Below, in pieces: positions 28,915 through 38,854 of a stretch of 64,000 bases of DNA. Both the position numbers and the translations under genes were made by a program. The DNA comes from Neobacillus sp. PS3-34 (GTDB lineage: Bacteria; Bacillota; Bacilli; Bacillales; Cytobacillaceae), in the NCBI RefSeq assembly GCF_030915465.1, contig NZ_CP133267.1, forward strand, positions 3,192,501 through 3,256,500, written 5' to 3'. Position 1 is the stretch's first letter. The number at the start of each line of letters is the position of its first letter. The notes under the pieces were generated by a model, which did not search any database, was not told where the DNA came from, and saw only the letters and a program-made list of their open reading frames with translations.

Positions 28915-29169
28915 CTTACTACCCTCTTTCTAATGTACTCATAAATATGTTTTCCTAGGTGAGGAAACTCTACTCATGGATTGTAAGCTCATAATTGATG
29001 ATGATTCAGTATGTAGGTTTTCAGTAGTGAAAAAATTGTGAACATGTACTGCCATGTCACAGTTTATTCCTATTTGAATGTTGTTTAGGTTGCTTTTATT
29101 TATTAACCTTATTAGTAGGGAGCACAATTAGAGGTTTTCCCACTTTGGAAGAAACGAAACATATTTCAG

Positions 29170-29197
29170 TATAATATTATACTTGTAAACGTTTTCA
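29170..29197 (+). promoter_or_regulatory. -10 element and CcpA cre site upstream of the adhE unit
   Basis: TATAAT (29170-29175) is followed at 29184-29197 by TGTAAACGTTTTCA, a perfect match to the cre consensus TGWAANCGNTNWCA. Its position just after the -10 is that of repressing cre sites, so glucose should reduce transcription of the small gene and adhE. The rest of the 28915-29365 gap shows no gene. Confidence 0.75.
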
Positions 29198-29290
29198 TTT
29201 TTTCAAGAAAACAAATTCATCTTTCTACAAAAAAAAGCTTTATTTTAAAGAATTATTATTATTATTAATCATTAAATGATAATTCATAGT

Positions 29291-29308
29291 TTGTTCAATA
29301 TTTCACAA
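29291..29308 (+). promoter_or_regulatory. Candidate upstream Rex site
   Basis: TTGTTCAATATTTCACAA has one perfect Rex half-site (TTCACAA) and one with two mismatches against TTGTGAA-N4-TTCACAA. It lies 60 bases before the small gene ahead of adhE. Confidence 0.5.
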
Positions 29309-29368
29309 TCTACTATTCTGAATTCGTGTTATTATGAAATCAGAAAGGAACAAGGAGTGATTAAAATG

Positions 29369-29593
29369 ATGGTTTGCGAATGGAAAACCTTCACGACAGA
29401 TTCAGAGACATTTACATTAGAAGCTTTTGAAGAATTAGTAGGAGATGAATTTGAGGCAATGATGTTCAAAGATGACGAAAGCATTCCCGCCTATATCTGG
29501 ACTGTGAACTACGTCATCATTGTAAAAAGATGTTCCAAGCTGTTTACCGATATTTCATTTGAAAAAATCCCTAGAAATCCAGTCTGCGAATAG
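29369..29593 (+). CDS. Small acidic protein upstream of adhE
   Basis: A 74-residue protein (start at the second of two ATGs, after AAGGAG). It is acidic and ends VIIVKRCSKLFTDISFEKIPRNPVCE; it has an aromatic patch (AYIWTVNYV) and three cysteines. No signal peptide or membrane helix is present. I do not recognise the family. It sits between the cre/Rex-like sites and the strong Rex box, so it is probably expressed under the same redox and carbon control as adhE. Confidence 0.65.
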   Translation: MVCEWKTFTTDSETFTLEAFEELVGDEFEAMMFKDDESIPAYIWTVNYVIIVKRCSKLFTDISFEKIPRNPVCE

Positions 29594-29632
29594 TAGATTA
29601 GATATAAAATTCTAAGCTGTTTCTTAAAAGAC

Positions 29633-29650
29633 ATGTGAAATACTTCACAA
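29633..29650 (+). promoter_or_regulatory. Rex operator before adhE
   Basis: ATGTGAAATACTTCACAA matches the Rex consensus TTGTGAA-N4-TTCACAA at all but the first base. It is 29 bases upstream of the adhE start. Rex is the NADH/NAD sensor that represses fermentation genes in Gram-positives, and adhE is a classical target. Confidence 0.85.
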
Positions 29651-29678
29651 ACAAATGATAACTTTGGAGGGTTTTATG

Positions 29679-32278
29679 ATGGCAGTGGATGAAAAAGCGG
29701 TAATGGATAAAAAAAATACATCAGATATGATTGACCGTCTCGTAGATAACAGCTTGAAGGCGTTGAAGGAGTTCCGTAGTTTTGATCAGGAAATGATCGA
29801 TGAAATCGTTAAACAGATGGCCCTTGCAGGACTTGATCAGCATATGCCCCTTGCAAAAATGGCAGTAGAGGAAACAAAGCGTGGCGTATATGAAGACAAA
29901 ATCATTAAAAACATGTTCGCTACAGAATATGTTTACCATAATATCAAATACAATAAAACGGTCGGTATTATTAGTGAAAATGAACATGAAGGAATGATTG
30001 AGATTGCTGAGCCGGTTGGTGTCGTAGCAGGCGTAACGCCGGTAACGAACCCGACTTCCACTACCATGTTCAAGGCGCTTATCTCCATCAAGACAAGAAA
30101 TCCGATTATCTTCGCTTTCCATCCGTCAGCGCAAAAATGCAGCAGCGAGGCAGCGAGGATATTAAGGGATGCAGCAATTAAAGCCGGTGCCCCTGAGAAT
30201 TGCATCCAGTGGATTGAAAAGCCTTCACTTGAGGCGACACAAGCACTGATGAACCATTCTAAAATCTCCATGATTCTTGCTACTGGCGGCGCGGGAATGG
30301 TCAAATCAGCCTACAGCTCTGGTAAACCTGCACTTGGTGTAGCTGGCAACGTTCCATGCTATATTGAAAAATCAGCAAACCTTCAGCAGGCAGTAAACGA
30401 TTTAATTTTGTCCAAAACATTCGACAACGGCATGATTTGTGCTTCCGAGCAGGCTGTCATCGTCGATAAAGATATTTACAACGAAGTAAAAAAAGAGATG
30501 ATCGCCAACAACTGCTATTTCTTAAATGAAGAAGAGAAGCAAAAAGTTGAAAAGCTGGTTATCAACGAACATTCCTGTGCCGTGAATGCCGATATCGTCG
30601 GAATGCCGGCATACAAAATTGCTGAAATGGCTGGTGTAGTCGTTCCGGAAGCCACTAAAATCCTTATTGCAGAATTAAAGGGTGTAGGCCGCAATTCCCG
30701 CTTTCAAGGGAAAAATTAAGTCCGGTTCTTGCATGCTACAAGGTGAGCGGCCTTGAAGAAGGATTAAAGAGAGCGGAAGAAATGCTTGAGTTTGGCGGTC
30801 TTGGCCACTCTGCCGTTATTCATACCACTGATGAGGCTGCCATCCAGGCTTTTGGATTGCGGATGAAAGCAGGACGCATCATTGTGAATGCACCATCTTC
30901 CCAGGGAGCGATTGGCGATATTTACAATGCATATATGCCATCTTTAACCCTGGGATGTGGCACTTATGGCGGAAACTCCGTGTCTACGAACGTCGGAGCC
31001 GTCCATTTAATCAATACTAAAAAGGTTGCTAAAAGGAATGTAAATATGCAATGGTTTAAAGTTCCGTCCAGGATTTATTTTGAGAAAAATTCTACTCAAT
31101 ACCTGTCAAAAATGCCGAAGATTTCTAAGGCGTTCATTGTTACAGATCCAGGAATGGTTAAATTGGGCTATGTCGATAAAATTCTTTACTATTTGCGCAA
31201 GCGCGCGGATTATGTCCATTGCGAAATTTTTTCAGAAGTTGAACCTGACCCATCCATCCAGACAGTGATGAAGGGTGCTGAAATGATGACTAATTTTCAG
31301 CCGGATGTGATCATTGCACTTGGCGGCGGTTCTGCGATGGATGCTGCGAAAGGAATGTGGCTGTTCTATGAATATCCGGATGCAGAGTTCTTTGGATTGA
31401 AGCAAAAGTTCCTGGACATCCGCAAACGGATCGTAAAATATCCTAACTTAGGAGTTAAGGCACAATTCGTTGCGATTCCAACCACTTCTGGTACAGGGTC
31501 TGAAGTGACATCATTTTCAGTTATCACTGATAAAGAAGCGAATATGAAATACCCGCTTGCCGATTATGAATTAACACCAGACGTTGCGATTATTGATCCG
31601 CAGTTTGTTATGACGGTGCCTAAGCATATTACAGCTGATACAGGTATGGACGTATTGACACATGCAATTGAAGCATATGTGTCCTGCATGGCTAACGACT
31701 TTACCGACGGACTCGCCATGAAGGCGATCCAGCTAGTATTTGAATACCTTCCAAGAGCGTATCGAAATGGCAGCGACGAATTGGCCCGTGAAAAAGTGCA
31801 TAATGCTTCAACCATCGCGGGTATGGCTTTTGCAAATGCATTCCTTGGCATCAACCACAGCCTTGCACATAAGCTAGGTGCAGAATTCCATATTGCCCAT
31901 GGGCGTGCAAATACAATCCTGATGCCGCATGTCATTCGCTATAATGCTTCAAAACCGAAGAAGTTTACTGCTTTCCCTAAATACGATCACTTTGTTGCAG
32001 ATGAACGTTATGCCGAAATCGCCCGTGTGCTAGGCCTGCCAGCTCGTACGAAAGAAGAAGGAGTCGAAAGCCTTGTCCAGGCAATCATTAAATTGGCTAA
32101 AGAACTCGATATTCCAATGAGCATAGAAACAAATGGAGTAGATAAAGCAGAGTTTGAAAGCAAGGTCGACTTCCTGGCTGATAAGGCATTTGAGGATCAG
32201 TGCACTACTGCCAACCCTAAGCTTCCTTTAGTAACAGAGCTCGCTGAAATTTACCGTCAGGCGTTTAAAGGCGTTTAA
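29679..32278 (+). CDS. adhE: Bifunctional aldehyde-alcohol dehydrogenase AdhE (frameshifted)
   Basis: About 866 residues after restoring one C at TAGGCC (30689). The repair converts GVGRNSRF into GVGPQFPLSREKLSPVLACYKV and joins two frames. The N-terminal acetaldehyde dehydrogenase has the catalytic Cys in DNGMICASEQAVI and reduces acetyl-CoA. The C-terminal iron-dependent alcohol dehydrogenase has GGGSAMDAAKGMW and the metal ligands in DVLTHAIEAYVS and HSLAHKLGAEFHIAHGRAN. AdhE forms long spirosomes and makes ethanol to regenerate NAD in anaerobiosis. The start at 29679 follows TTGGAGGG. Control by Rex and CcpA is predicted from the upstream sites. Confidence 0.95.
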
Positions 32279-32310
32279 TTCTAAATCAGCAGTTTATAAC
32301 AAATCAGAGA

Positions 32311-32354
32311 AGCCCTGTAAGGTTAGTTCCACTAGCCTTACAGGGCTTTTTTTG
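32311..32354 (+). terminator. Terminator after adhE
   Basis: AGCCCTGTAAGG (32311-32322) pairs perfectly with CCTTACAGGGCT (32336-32347), followed by TTTTTT. Confidence 0.93.
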
Positions 32355-32520
32355 CGACACAAATGCAAAAAATAAAAAAATGAATCTTTTAGGGTTTCGA
32401 AATATTTTAAAATTACAGTATAATAAAAATAATCAATTTAAACAAAATGGCTTAGATTTGGGGATTTTCAGAAAATAGCTGGAAAAATCTAAATACATTA
32501 AAGCAAAGAAGGAGCCGACG

Positions 32521-34132
32521 ATGATAAATTTTGATGCACTTACATACCCTTACTCTTCGCAGCGGATGATGACTGTTGCAAGAAAAGGAATGGTTGCAAC
32601 ATCCCAGCCCCTTGCTGCACAAGCGGGGCTGGATATTTTAAAAAAGGGCGGCAATGCAATTGATGCAGCCATTGCGACAGCAGCTTGCTTAACAGTAGTC
32701 GAGCCGACTTCCAACGGAATTGGCGGAGATGCATTTGCCCTTGTTTGGACAAATGGTGAGCTATATGGGCTGAATGCAAGCGGGTGCACCCAAGGCTTTA
32801 ACGATTGAAGCAGTAAAAGAGAAAGGGCATGAAACAATGCCTAAGTTTGGCTTGGTTCCGGTTACAGTTCCGGGTGCACCATCGGCGTGGGCAGAGCTTT
32901 CCAGACGCTTTGGCAAGCTGCCGTTAAGGGAAGTGCTGGAGCCTGCTATTCAGTATGCTGAAAACGGGTATCCCCTTACTCCGATACTGGCCAAGTATTG
33001 GCAGCGGGCAGCGCAGATTTATAAAAAGCTGTTTAAAGGAGCAGAGTTTGAAAGCTGGTTTAATACCTTCATGCCTGGCGGAAAAGCACCACAGGTGGGG
33101 GATATTTGGCGCTCACCTGATCATGCAGCAACGCTTCGTGAAATCGGGGAAACAGGTGCCGAATCTTTTTACAGAGGAAGCCTTGCTGAGAAAATCGATG
33201 AATTTTCACGTCAGCATGGAGGGTTTTTACGTAAAGAAGACCTGGCTGGATATCATCCAGAATGGGTTAAGCCAATCAGCGTTAATTACCGGGGTTACGA
33301 CGTTTGGGAAATTCCGCCGAATGGTCAGGGGCTGGTTGCTCTTATGGCATTAAACACACTTAAAGGTTTTGAGTTTTCCGAAAAGGAATCAGTGGAAACG
33401 TATCATAAACAAATCGAAGCGATGAAACTGGCATTTGCCGATGGAAAAAAATATATTACCCAGGAAGATAAGATGACGGTACCTGTTGAACAGCTTTTAA
33501 GCAGCGAATATGGAAAAGAGCGCGCGAGCCTAATCAGCGGGGAAGCATTAACCCCTGAACCTGGAACACCGCCATCGGGCGGAACAGTTTACCTTGCGAC
33601 AGCCGATGAAGATGGCAATATGGTATCATTTATCCAGTCAAATTATATGGGCTTTGGATCCGGAATCGTCGTACCAGGAACAGGAATTGCCCTGCAAAAC
33701 CGAGGGCACGATTTTTCACTCGATCCTGAACATGCAAATCGCCTTGAGCCAGGCAAAAAAACGTACCATACGATTATTCCAGGCTTTATGACAAAAGGGA
33801 ACGAGGCTGTCGGCCCTTTTGGAGTAATGGGAGGTTATATGCAGCCTCAGGGACATGTCCAGGTTGTCATGAACACAGTTGATTTTCACTTGAATCCTCA
33901 GGCTGCCCTTGATGCACCAAGATGGCAGTGGGTAGAAGGGAAAACGATTGAAGTAGAGCGTGCACTTCCAGCACATATTGCGGAAGAACTTGCTAGAAAA
34001 GGCCACGATATTAAAGTGGCACTTGATTCAGGCGGTTTCGGGCGGGGACAGATTATTTGGAGAGACCCGGTAAGCGGCGTCCTTTTCGGAGGTACCGAGC
34101 CTAGAACAGACGGAACTGTAGCATCCTGGTAA
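32521..34132 (+). CDS. Gamma-glutamyltransferase, YwrD type (frameshifted)
   Basis: About 537 residues with one break at AGCGGGTGCACCC (32779-32791). Restoring CC after GGG would read [13 protein letters not shown]; dropping one G is the alternative. The Ntn-hydrolase precursor has the N-terminal substrate loop ([12 protein letters not shown]) and the autoprocessing Thr region [23 protein letters not shown] in two parts (cleavage before the Thr of GGT). No signal peptide is visible, so it is probably cytosolic like YwrD, rather than the secreted Ggt. It hydrolyses or transfers gamma-glutamyl groups from glutathione-like or polyglutamate substrates. The start follows AAGGAG. It precedes the chromate transporter genes by 40 bases. 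Confidence 0.88.
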
Positions 34133-34172
34133 AGAAGCAACAAGACAGACAGATTAAAGGATTTGATAAACT

Positions 34173-34753
34173 ATGAAACAATGGAATCTTTTTTTAGCCT
34201 TTTTCAGGCCAGGAATACTTGGTTATGGGGGATGCCATCCTCAATCCCGCTCGTTCATAAAGAGGTTGTCGGCAAATACAAGTGGATGAGCGATGAGGAG
34301 TTCGGCGATGTATTGGCACTGGCAAATATGCTGCCAGGTCCAATCGCAACCAAGCTTGCAGGTTATATTGGCTACCGTATTGGCGGGACATTAGGACTGA
34401 TAAATGCTGTTTTGGCTTCAACGCTCCCGACCATTATACTGATGATTTTTCTGCTAACCTCACTTTCTTCCTTTAAGGACCAGCCATGGGTATTGGGTAT
34501 GACGAAAGCGGTGGTGCCTGTTGTTGGGGTCATGCTTGCCGTATTAACCTGGCAATTTTACGAAAATGGGCGAAAAGCAATGGGCTGGAAAGGGAATCTT
34601 ATCCTCGTCGTGATAAGCCTGATCCTCATGGAAGTGCTGAATGTCCATCCCGGATTTTTGATTGCGGGTCTTCTAGTGCTGGCTCTAGCTGGACCGGAAA
34701 AAAAGAAAGTGACTGAAAAAGATACGGTAAATCGGGAGGGGAAAATCAAATGA
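34173..34753 (+). CDS. Chromate transporter, first half-subunit (frameshifted)
   Basis: About 193 residues when one C is restored near 34235, giving ILGYGGCPSSIPLVHKEVV from the ATG at 34173. It is a CHR-family membrane protein of the short-chain type: N-terminal LFLAFFRPGILGYGG, then LALANMLPGPIATKLAGYIGYR. Short-chain CHR proteins work as pairs encoded by adjacent genes, as here. The family exports chromate by proton exchange, though other anions are possible. Its stop overlaps the start of the second subunit gene by three bases. Confidence 0.87.
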
Positions 34754-35283
34754 TGGTTCAGTGGAAGATTTTTCTCTCATTTTTCATCCCGGGAATTTTA
34801 GGTTATGGAGGGGGGCCATTTTCCATTCCGCTTATAGAAAATGAAGTCGTCGACCGTTATGGCTGGCTGACGGTGAAGGAATTCAGTGAGGTGCTGGCAC
34901 TTGCCAACTCACTTCCTGGCGCAATCGCCACTAAAATGGCAGGCTATATCGGCTATCAGCAGGGCGGAATTCTTGGTGCGGCTGTGGGAGTATTCGCCTC
35001 TGTTGCCCCGTCATTGGTATTAATGATTGCTTTGCTGAGCCTTTTATACAAATACAAAGATTCGCCAAGAGTAAAAAAATTGACGACGTATGTTAGGCCC
35101 GCCATTGCTGTCATGCTGGGTGTCATCGCCTTTCAATTTTTGAAGGGATCATCGCTTGATATAGGCTTTTGGCAGACACTGGTTCTTGCCTCAATAAGCT
35201 ATGTTTTGATGGAAAAAGTCAAAGTCCACCCTGCATTGGTCATTTTAGCCGCGCTAGGGTACGGAGCCATATTCCTTCATTAA
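34750..35283 (+). CDS. Chromate transporter, second half-subunit
   Basis: A 177-residue short-chain CHR protein with FFIPGILGYGGGPFSIPLIE at the N-terminus and LALANSLPGAIATKMAGYIGY at about residue 50, parallel to the preceding gene. It has five or six helices. It starts inside the stop of the first subunit gene, which implies coupled translation and a heterodimer. A strong terminator follows. Confidence 0.91.
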   Translation: MMVQWKIFLSFFIPGILGYGGGPFSIPLIENEVVDRYGWLTVKEFSEVLALANSLPGAIATKMAGYIGYQQGGILGAAVGVFASVAPSLVLMIALLSLLYKYKDSPRVKKLTTYVRPAIAVMLGVIAFQFLKGSSLDIGFWQTLVLASISYVLMEKVKVHPALVILAALGYGAIFLH

Positions 35284-35296
35284 TATTCGTGAGATA

Positions 35297-35329
35297 GCTG
35301 CCATCCTTACAAGGGTGGCGGCTTTTTTG
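35297..35329 (+). terminator. Terminator after the chromate transporter genes
   Basis: GCTGCCATCCTT pairs with AAGGGTGGCGGC, then TTTTTT. Confidence 0.88.
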
Positions 35330-35330
35330 T

Positions 35331-35693
35331 CGTCTAGGAAATAATAAAATTAAATGATGTGAATAACTTCTACAAGTTGTATTAATCTAGCTCCACAAGG
35401 AAAGCTTCGGCAGCATATGCTTCGCACGAAGAAATAGCGATAGCTTTTTCGAGGAGCACCCAGCCAGTTTTCACCTTTGAATAGCCCCTTTGAATTTCTT
35501 GCTCCAAGCATGACCTTTAGGTGATGCTTGGAGCAGCTCGGGGTCATAAGCCAAATCACTCCAGAAATCAGGACAAGGAAAGCTTCGGCAGCATCCGCAT
35601 CGCACGAAGGAAAAGCGATAGCTTTTCCAAGGATGACTGCGTGATTCGTCTTATGCCTGTCGGGGCTAACCAGGGCGCTTGCGCCTTTTGTTC
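35331..35693. repeat. Dispersed palindromic repeat, copy B (long composite form)
   Basis: It has the same arms as the copies at 26066 and 57383, but with two copies of a module of about 62 bases (ACAAGGAAAGCTTCGGCAGCAT..., at 35395-35459 and 35573-35636). The second sits at the tip of the core stem; within it GGAAAAGC-GATA-GCTTTTCC forms a perfect hairpin (35609-35628). Between left arm and core lies an extra hairpin, GCTCCAAGCAT (35501-35511) with ATGCTTGGAGC (35524-35534). The whole fills a convergent intergenic gap; no gene is seen in 35284-35871. Confidence 0.85.
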
Positions 35694-35871
35694 TCTTGCT
35701 TCGACAGGCTTGATCCAAGACTAGAAAACTTGAATTATGAACGAAGCAAGCGGTCTATGCGCGAAACTACAAATTACTTCAATCTCCACATGGATGTACG
35801 CCGGATAAAAAAACAAAAGTAAAAGCAGTGAAATTCACTGCATTTACTTTCATTTGGATAAAGTTTTGGTC

Positions 35872-36549
35872 TTAATTTATAAATGCTTTACATTCCTCTG
35901 ATTTTTCTAAGTCTTCCTGAGCAAGAACAGCTTTACCCAAATTTTTATATGCAATCGATCTGGCCAGATAGGCTCTGGAGATTCCCTGCCAATTATTGAT
36001 TGGCAAAAGCTTTTCAAGTGCCTGGTCAGCAAATTCCACTATTCTTTCACTAGGTACACTAATAATCCCCTTATTGGCGATATCCGCTTTGATGATCCAA
36101 TACCATCCTATACCTTGAATATGGTCAAAGGTGTCACCCTTTTCAAACATCTCCCGTGCTCTATCTAGTAAACTTAAACCCTCTTGAACTTGATTATTTG
36201 AAATATGGCTAATCCCTTTTGAAAATATGCTTTGTGCCAATGATACAGAATCTCCTGATAAACGAGCGAACTCTTCTTCCTTTTCACTATATTGGCTGGC
36301 TTCTGCTGGTTTCCCTAATGAACGGCACATATTACCGAGACGTAAATAACATTGTGCAAGTATTTTATAAGCATAAATCGTTTCTTCATCTGAATTACAG
36401 CCATCTAATAATTCAAGTAGCTTATCTTCAATAATCCGGTAGCCTTGAAGTGCCTCCGTGTATTTATTTTGCTGTTCATAGGTATGCAGTATTTCTTCCA
36501 TTTCCTTTTCAACACCAATTAGTAATTCTATTATCCTCAACCCCTTCAA
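35872..36549 (-). CDS. TPR-like protein of unknown function
   Basis: Up to 225 residues, all helical, with repeats of the tetratricopeptide pattern (AYKILAQCYLRLGNMCRSLG, AYLARSIAYKNLGKAVLAQE) spanning most of the length. It has no signal peptide or DNA-binding motif. The start is uncertain: the longest frame begins with TTG at 36549, while ATG 36501 has only a weak ribosome binding site. A TATAAT lies about 20 bases upstream of the longest start, which would make the leader very short. TPR proteins mediate protein contacts; nothing nearby names a partner. Confidence 0.7.
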   Translation of the reverse strand: MKGLRIIELLIGVEKEMEEILHTYEQQNKYTEALQGYRIIEDKLLELLDGCNSDEETIYAYKILAQCYLRLGNMCRSLGKPAEASQYSEKEEEFARLSGDSVSLAQSIFSKGISHISNNQVQEGLSLLDRAREMFEKGDTFDHIQGIGWYWIIKADIANKGIISVPSERIVEFADQALEKLLPINNWQGISRAYLARSIAYKNLGKAVLAQEDLEKSEECKAFIN

Positions 36550-36631
36550 AACTATTTTTAATCATATTATAGTTTATTTTCTAAAAATAACCAATTAATG
36601 TAAAGGATTATTAATAAATACGACTGTCATA

Positions 36632-36661
36632 AAAAAGCAGTGCAATTTTTTATGCACTGCC
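36632..36661 (-). terminator. Terminator after the EamA gene
   Basis: GCAGTGCA and TGCACTGC (36637-36660) form a stem followed on the minus strand by TTTTTT. Confidence 0.88.
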
Positions 36662-36677
36662 TGCCCTCTTATGCCAA

Positions 36678-37103
36678 TTAATTCAACGCAGTCAACAGCA
36701 CACCAATCGCGATAAGGCCTACACCAATTCCGTTCACCATGCTTAGTTTTTCCCCGAAGAAGGCAATTGCAAAAACAGTTGCGATGACGACACTTAATTT
36801 ATCAATTGGGGCAACCTGCGATACCTTTCCGGTTTTAAGTGCCAAAAAGTAGAATAGCCAGGAAGTCGCTCCAGCAACTCCGCTCAAAACAATAAACATA
36901 AAGGTTTTCTTTTCACTGATAATTAGAGGGATTTTGCTTAAATTCCCTTCACAGGCGACTACCCCAAATAAAAAGATTGCCATAATGATGGCTCTGACTG
37001 CGGTTGCAGTATTGGCATCAATATTTTGCAGGCCTAACTTCCCGAATATCGAAACAAAAGCAGCAGAAACAGCTGAAAGAATTGCAAAGATAAGCCAGGA
37101 CAT
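36678..37103 (-). CDS. Short EamA/DMT-type membrane protein
   Basis: A 141-residue protein with four or five helices, corresponding to a single EamA domain (WLIFAILSAVSAAFVSIFGKLG; TSWLFYFLALKTGKVSQVAPID; IGVGLIAIGVLLTALN). Full DMT transporters have two such domains; single-domain members work as dimers. The substrate is unknown. It starts after GGAGGGGTTAC. It is monocistronic, divergent from the sensor kinase gene at 37379, with a 275-base intergenic region that holds no other gene I can support. Confidence 0.85.
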   Translation of the reverse strand: MSWLIFAILSAVSAAFVSIFGKLGLQNIDANTATAVRAIIMAIFLFGVVACEGNLSKIPLIISEKKTFMFIVLSGVAGATSWLFYFLALKTGKVSQVAPIDKLSVVIATVFAIAFFGEKLSMVNGIGVGLIAIGVLLTALN

Positions 37104-37378
37104 ACTGTAACCCCTCCTTTATTTTTTTCTTATAACAACAATTACCATTTGGACACACTAATTGCAAAGATTATCCAGAAAAATTTAATAAACTTTTAAG
37201 AATTCATTTAGAGAATTTTTAGGCTGGGTGGCTATGCTTATCCTTAAGCAAATTACTTCTTGATAGATAATTACTTTTCGGATGGAAAATCCTTATACAG
37301 TCCTGGAGAGAATTTCTTACGATGGGATACTATAAAAATATCCGGAATGAACGTTAAGCGCAGAAAGCGGTGTAATGA

Positions 37379-38854
37379 ATGTCAATTCGCCTAAGATTAT
37401 TGCTGTCCTATATCGCAATGATTTTTATCCCTATTTTATTTGCAATCATGTCAGCTTTATTGGTTGCCCTGCTCTTCAGGGGGGATGTAAAGGAATTGCG
37501 GGATATTTATCTGCCGCCTGAGCATCATGAACACCTGACAGCAAAGGATCAATTATTACTTGATTTACACCGGCAATCGGTTAAAGATTCAGGTCGATTT
37601 TTAAATCCTTCCTATTTAAGAAAAGTAGATAAGCAATTGAAGAAATCTGGTGCTGCATTGGTAATGCGGAAGGAAAGAACAATCACCTATCTATCTTCTT
37701 CTCTAAAAGGGCTTGATACAGAGGATCTACCATCGTTTGGAACGTATAGGGAAGCGGATCCTGTTGAGAGGATCGACCATCGATATGTATCGTTTAAACA
37801 GCTTGATTTTTTCTTCCCCGACAATTCTGAGGGATCGCTATTTCTTATTACAGACGCCAGCAGTCTGGCAAAATTTGTTCGTTCCTTTTTTCCCGGTTTA
37901 TTTATCGGTTTGATTCTTATATTAATCATTACAAATGGTTTATTAACTTATTATGTGTCCAGGAGTATCATCCGCCCGATAAGGGAGCTTCAGAGAGCCG
38001 CTAAAGAAATGAAGGAAGGCAATCTGAATGTGAAAATAGAAGCTATGTCCAAGGATGAGCTGGGCCAACTGGCAATGGGCTTCGAGGAAATGAGAGTAAG
38101 GCTGAAGGAATCGATTGAATTACAGCTGGCATATGAGGAAAACCGCAAAGAACTCATTGCCAATATCTCGCATGATTTAAAAACGCCGATCACAACGATA
38201 AAAGGATATGTAGAGGGTATTCGGGATGGTGTTGCCAATAGCCCTGATCGGATGGAGCGTTATATCCAGACGATCCATAATAAAGCAATTGACCTTGATC
38301 ATATGATCGACGAACTTTTTTTATACTCTAAACTCGACTTGCAGCGACTCCCATTTTATTTTGAGAAGTTTCATTTTGATGATTATGTTCAGGACTTCGT
38401 AGAGGAGCTTCGATTTGATGTAGAAGAAAAGAAAGTGGAAATAGTATTGGAAATTGAAAAAAATCGAGATTATACAGTGTTGGGTGACCGTGAGCATCTT
38501 AAGCGGGTTATTACTAATATTGTTAATAACTCATTGAAATATATTGAAAATGAAAATAAAAAGCTTTCCTTCCACTTATCTGCTTTAAAATCGCATATTC
38601 AGCTCAGTATTAAAGATAATGGACCGGGCATAGATGCTAAAAATCTTCCATTTATTTTTGACCGTTTTTACCGCGCTGATTTAGCAAGAGGAACAGAAAA
38701 GGGTGGCAGCGGCCTTGGGTTATCAATTGCTAAGAGAATTATTGAAGAGCACCATGGGTCCATTTGGGCAGAAAGCACCGAAGGACAGGGGACTAAGATT
38801 CTATTTACGTTAAAAAAGGCAGGTGAACAGGATGAAAACGATTTTAATCATTGA
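37379..38854 (+). CDS. Two-component sensor histidine kinase of the envelope cluster
   Basis: A 491-residue kinase. Helix 1 is at 5-30 (IAMIFIPILFAIMSALLVALLF), an extracytoplasmic domain of about 135 residues follows, then helix 2 (FFPGLFIGLILILIITNGLL), HAMP (RSIIRPIRELQRAAKEMKEG), H-box ANISHDLKTPITTIKGY and a complete catalytic domain (IVNNSLKYI, DNGPGID, GSGLGLSIAKRI). The regulator gene overlaps its 3' end. The downstream genes act on undecaprenyl phosphate, glycolipids and polysaccharide, so it probably senses cell-envelope damage; that is inference. Confidence 0.93.
   Translation: MSIRLRLLLSYIAMIFIPILFAIMSALLVALLFRGDVKELRDIYLPPEHHEHLTAKDQLLLDLHRQSVKDSGRFLNPSYLRKVDKQLKKSGAALVMRKERTITYLSSSLKGLDTEDLPSFGTYREADPVERIDHRYVSFKQLDFFFPDNSEGSLFLITDASSLAKFVRSFFPGLFIGLILILIITNGLLTYYVSRSIIRPIRELQRAAKEMKEGNLNVKIEAMSKDELGQLAMGFEEMRVRLKESIELQLAYEENRKELIANISHDLKTPITTIKGYVEGIRDGVANSPDRMERYIQTIHNKAIDLDHMIDELFLYSKLDLQRLPFYFEKFHFDDYVQDFVEELRFDVEEKKVEIVLEIEKNRDYTVLGDREHLKRVITNIVNNSLKYIENENKKLSFHLSALKSHIQLSIKDNGPGIDAKNLPFIFDRFYRADLARGTEKGGSGLGLSIAKRIIEEHHGSIWAESTEGQGTKILFTLKKAGEQDENDFNH

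Noticed and set aside
30680..30750. adhE as two natural separate genes (aldehyde and alcohol dehydrogenase)
   Set aside because: One missing C restores the conserved linker and full length; the second frame has no start signal.
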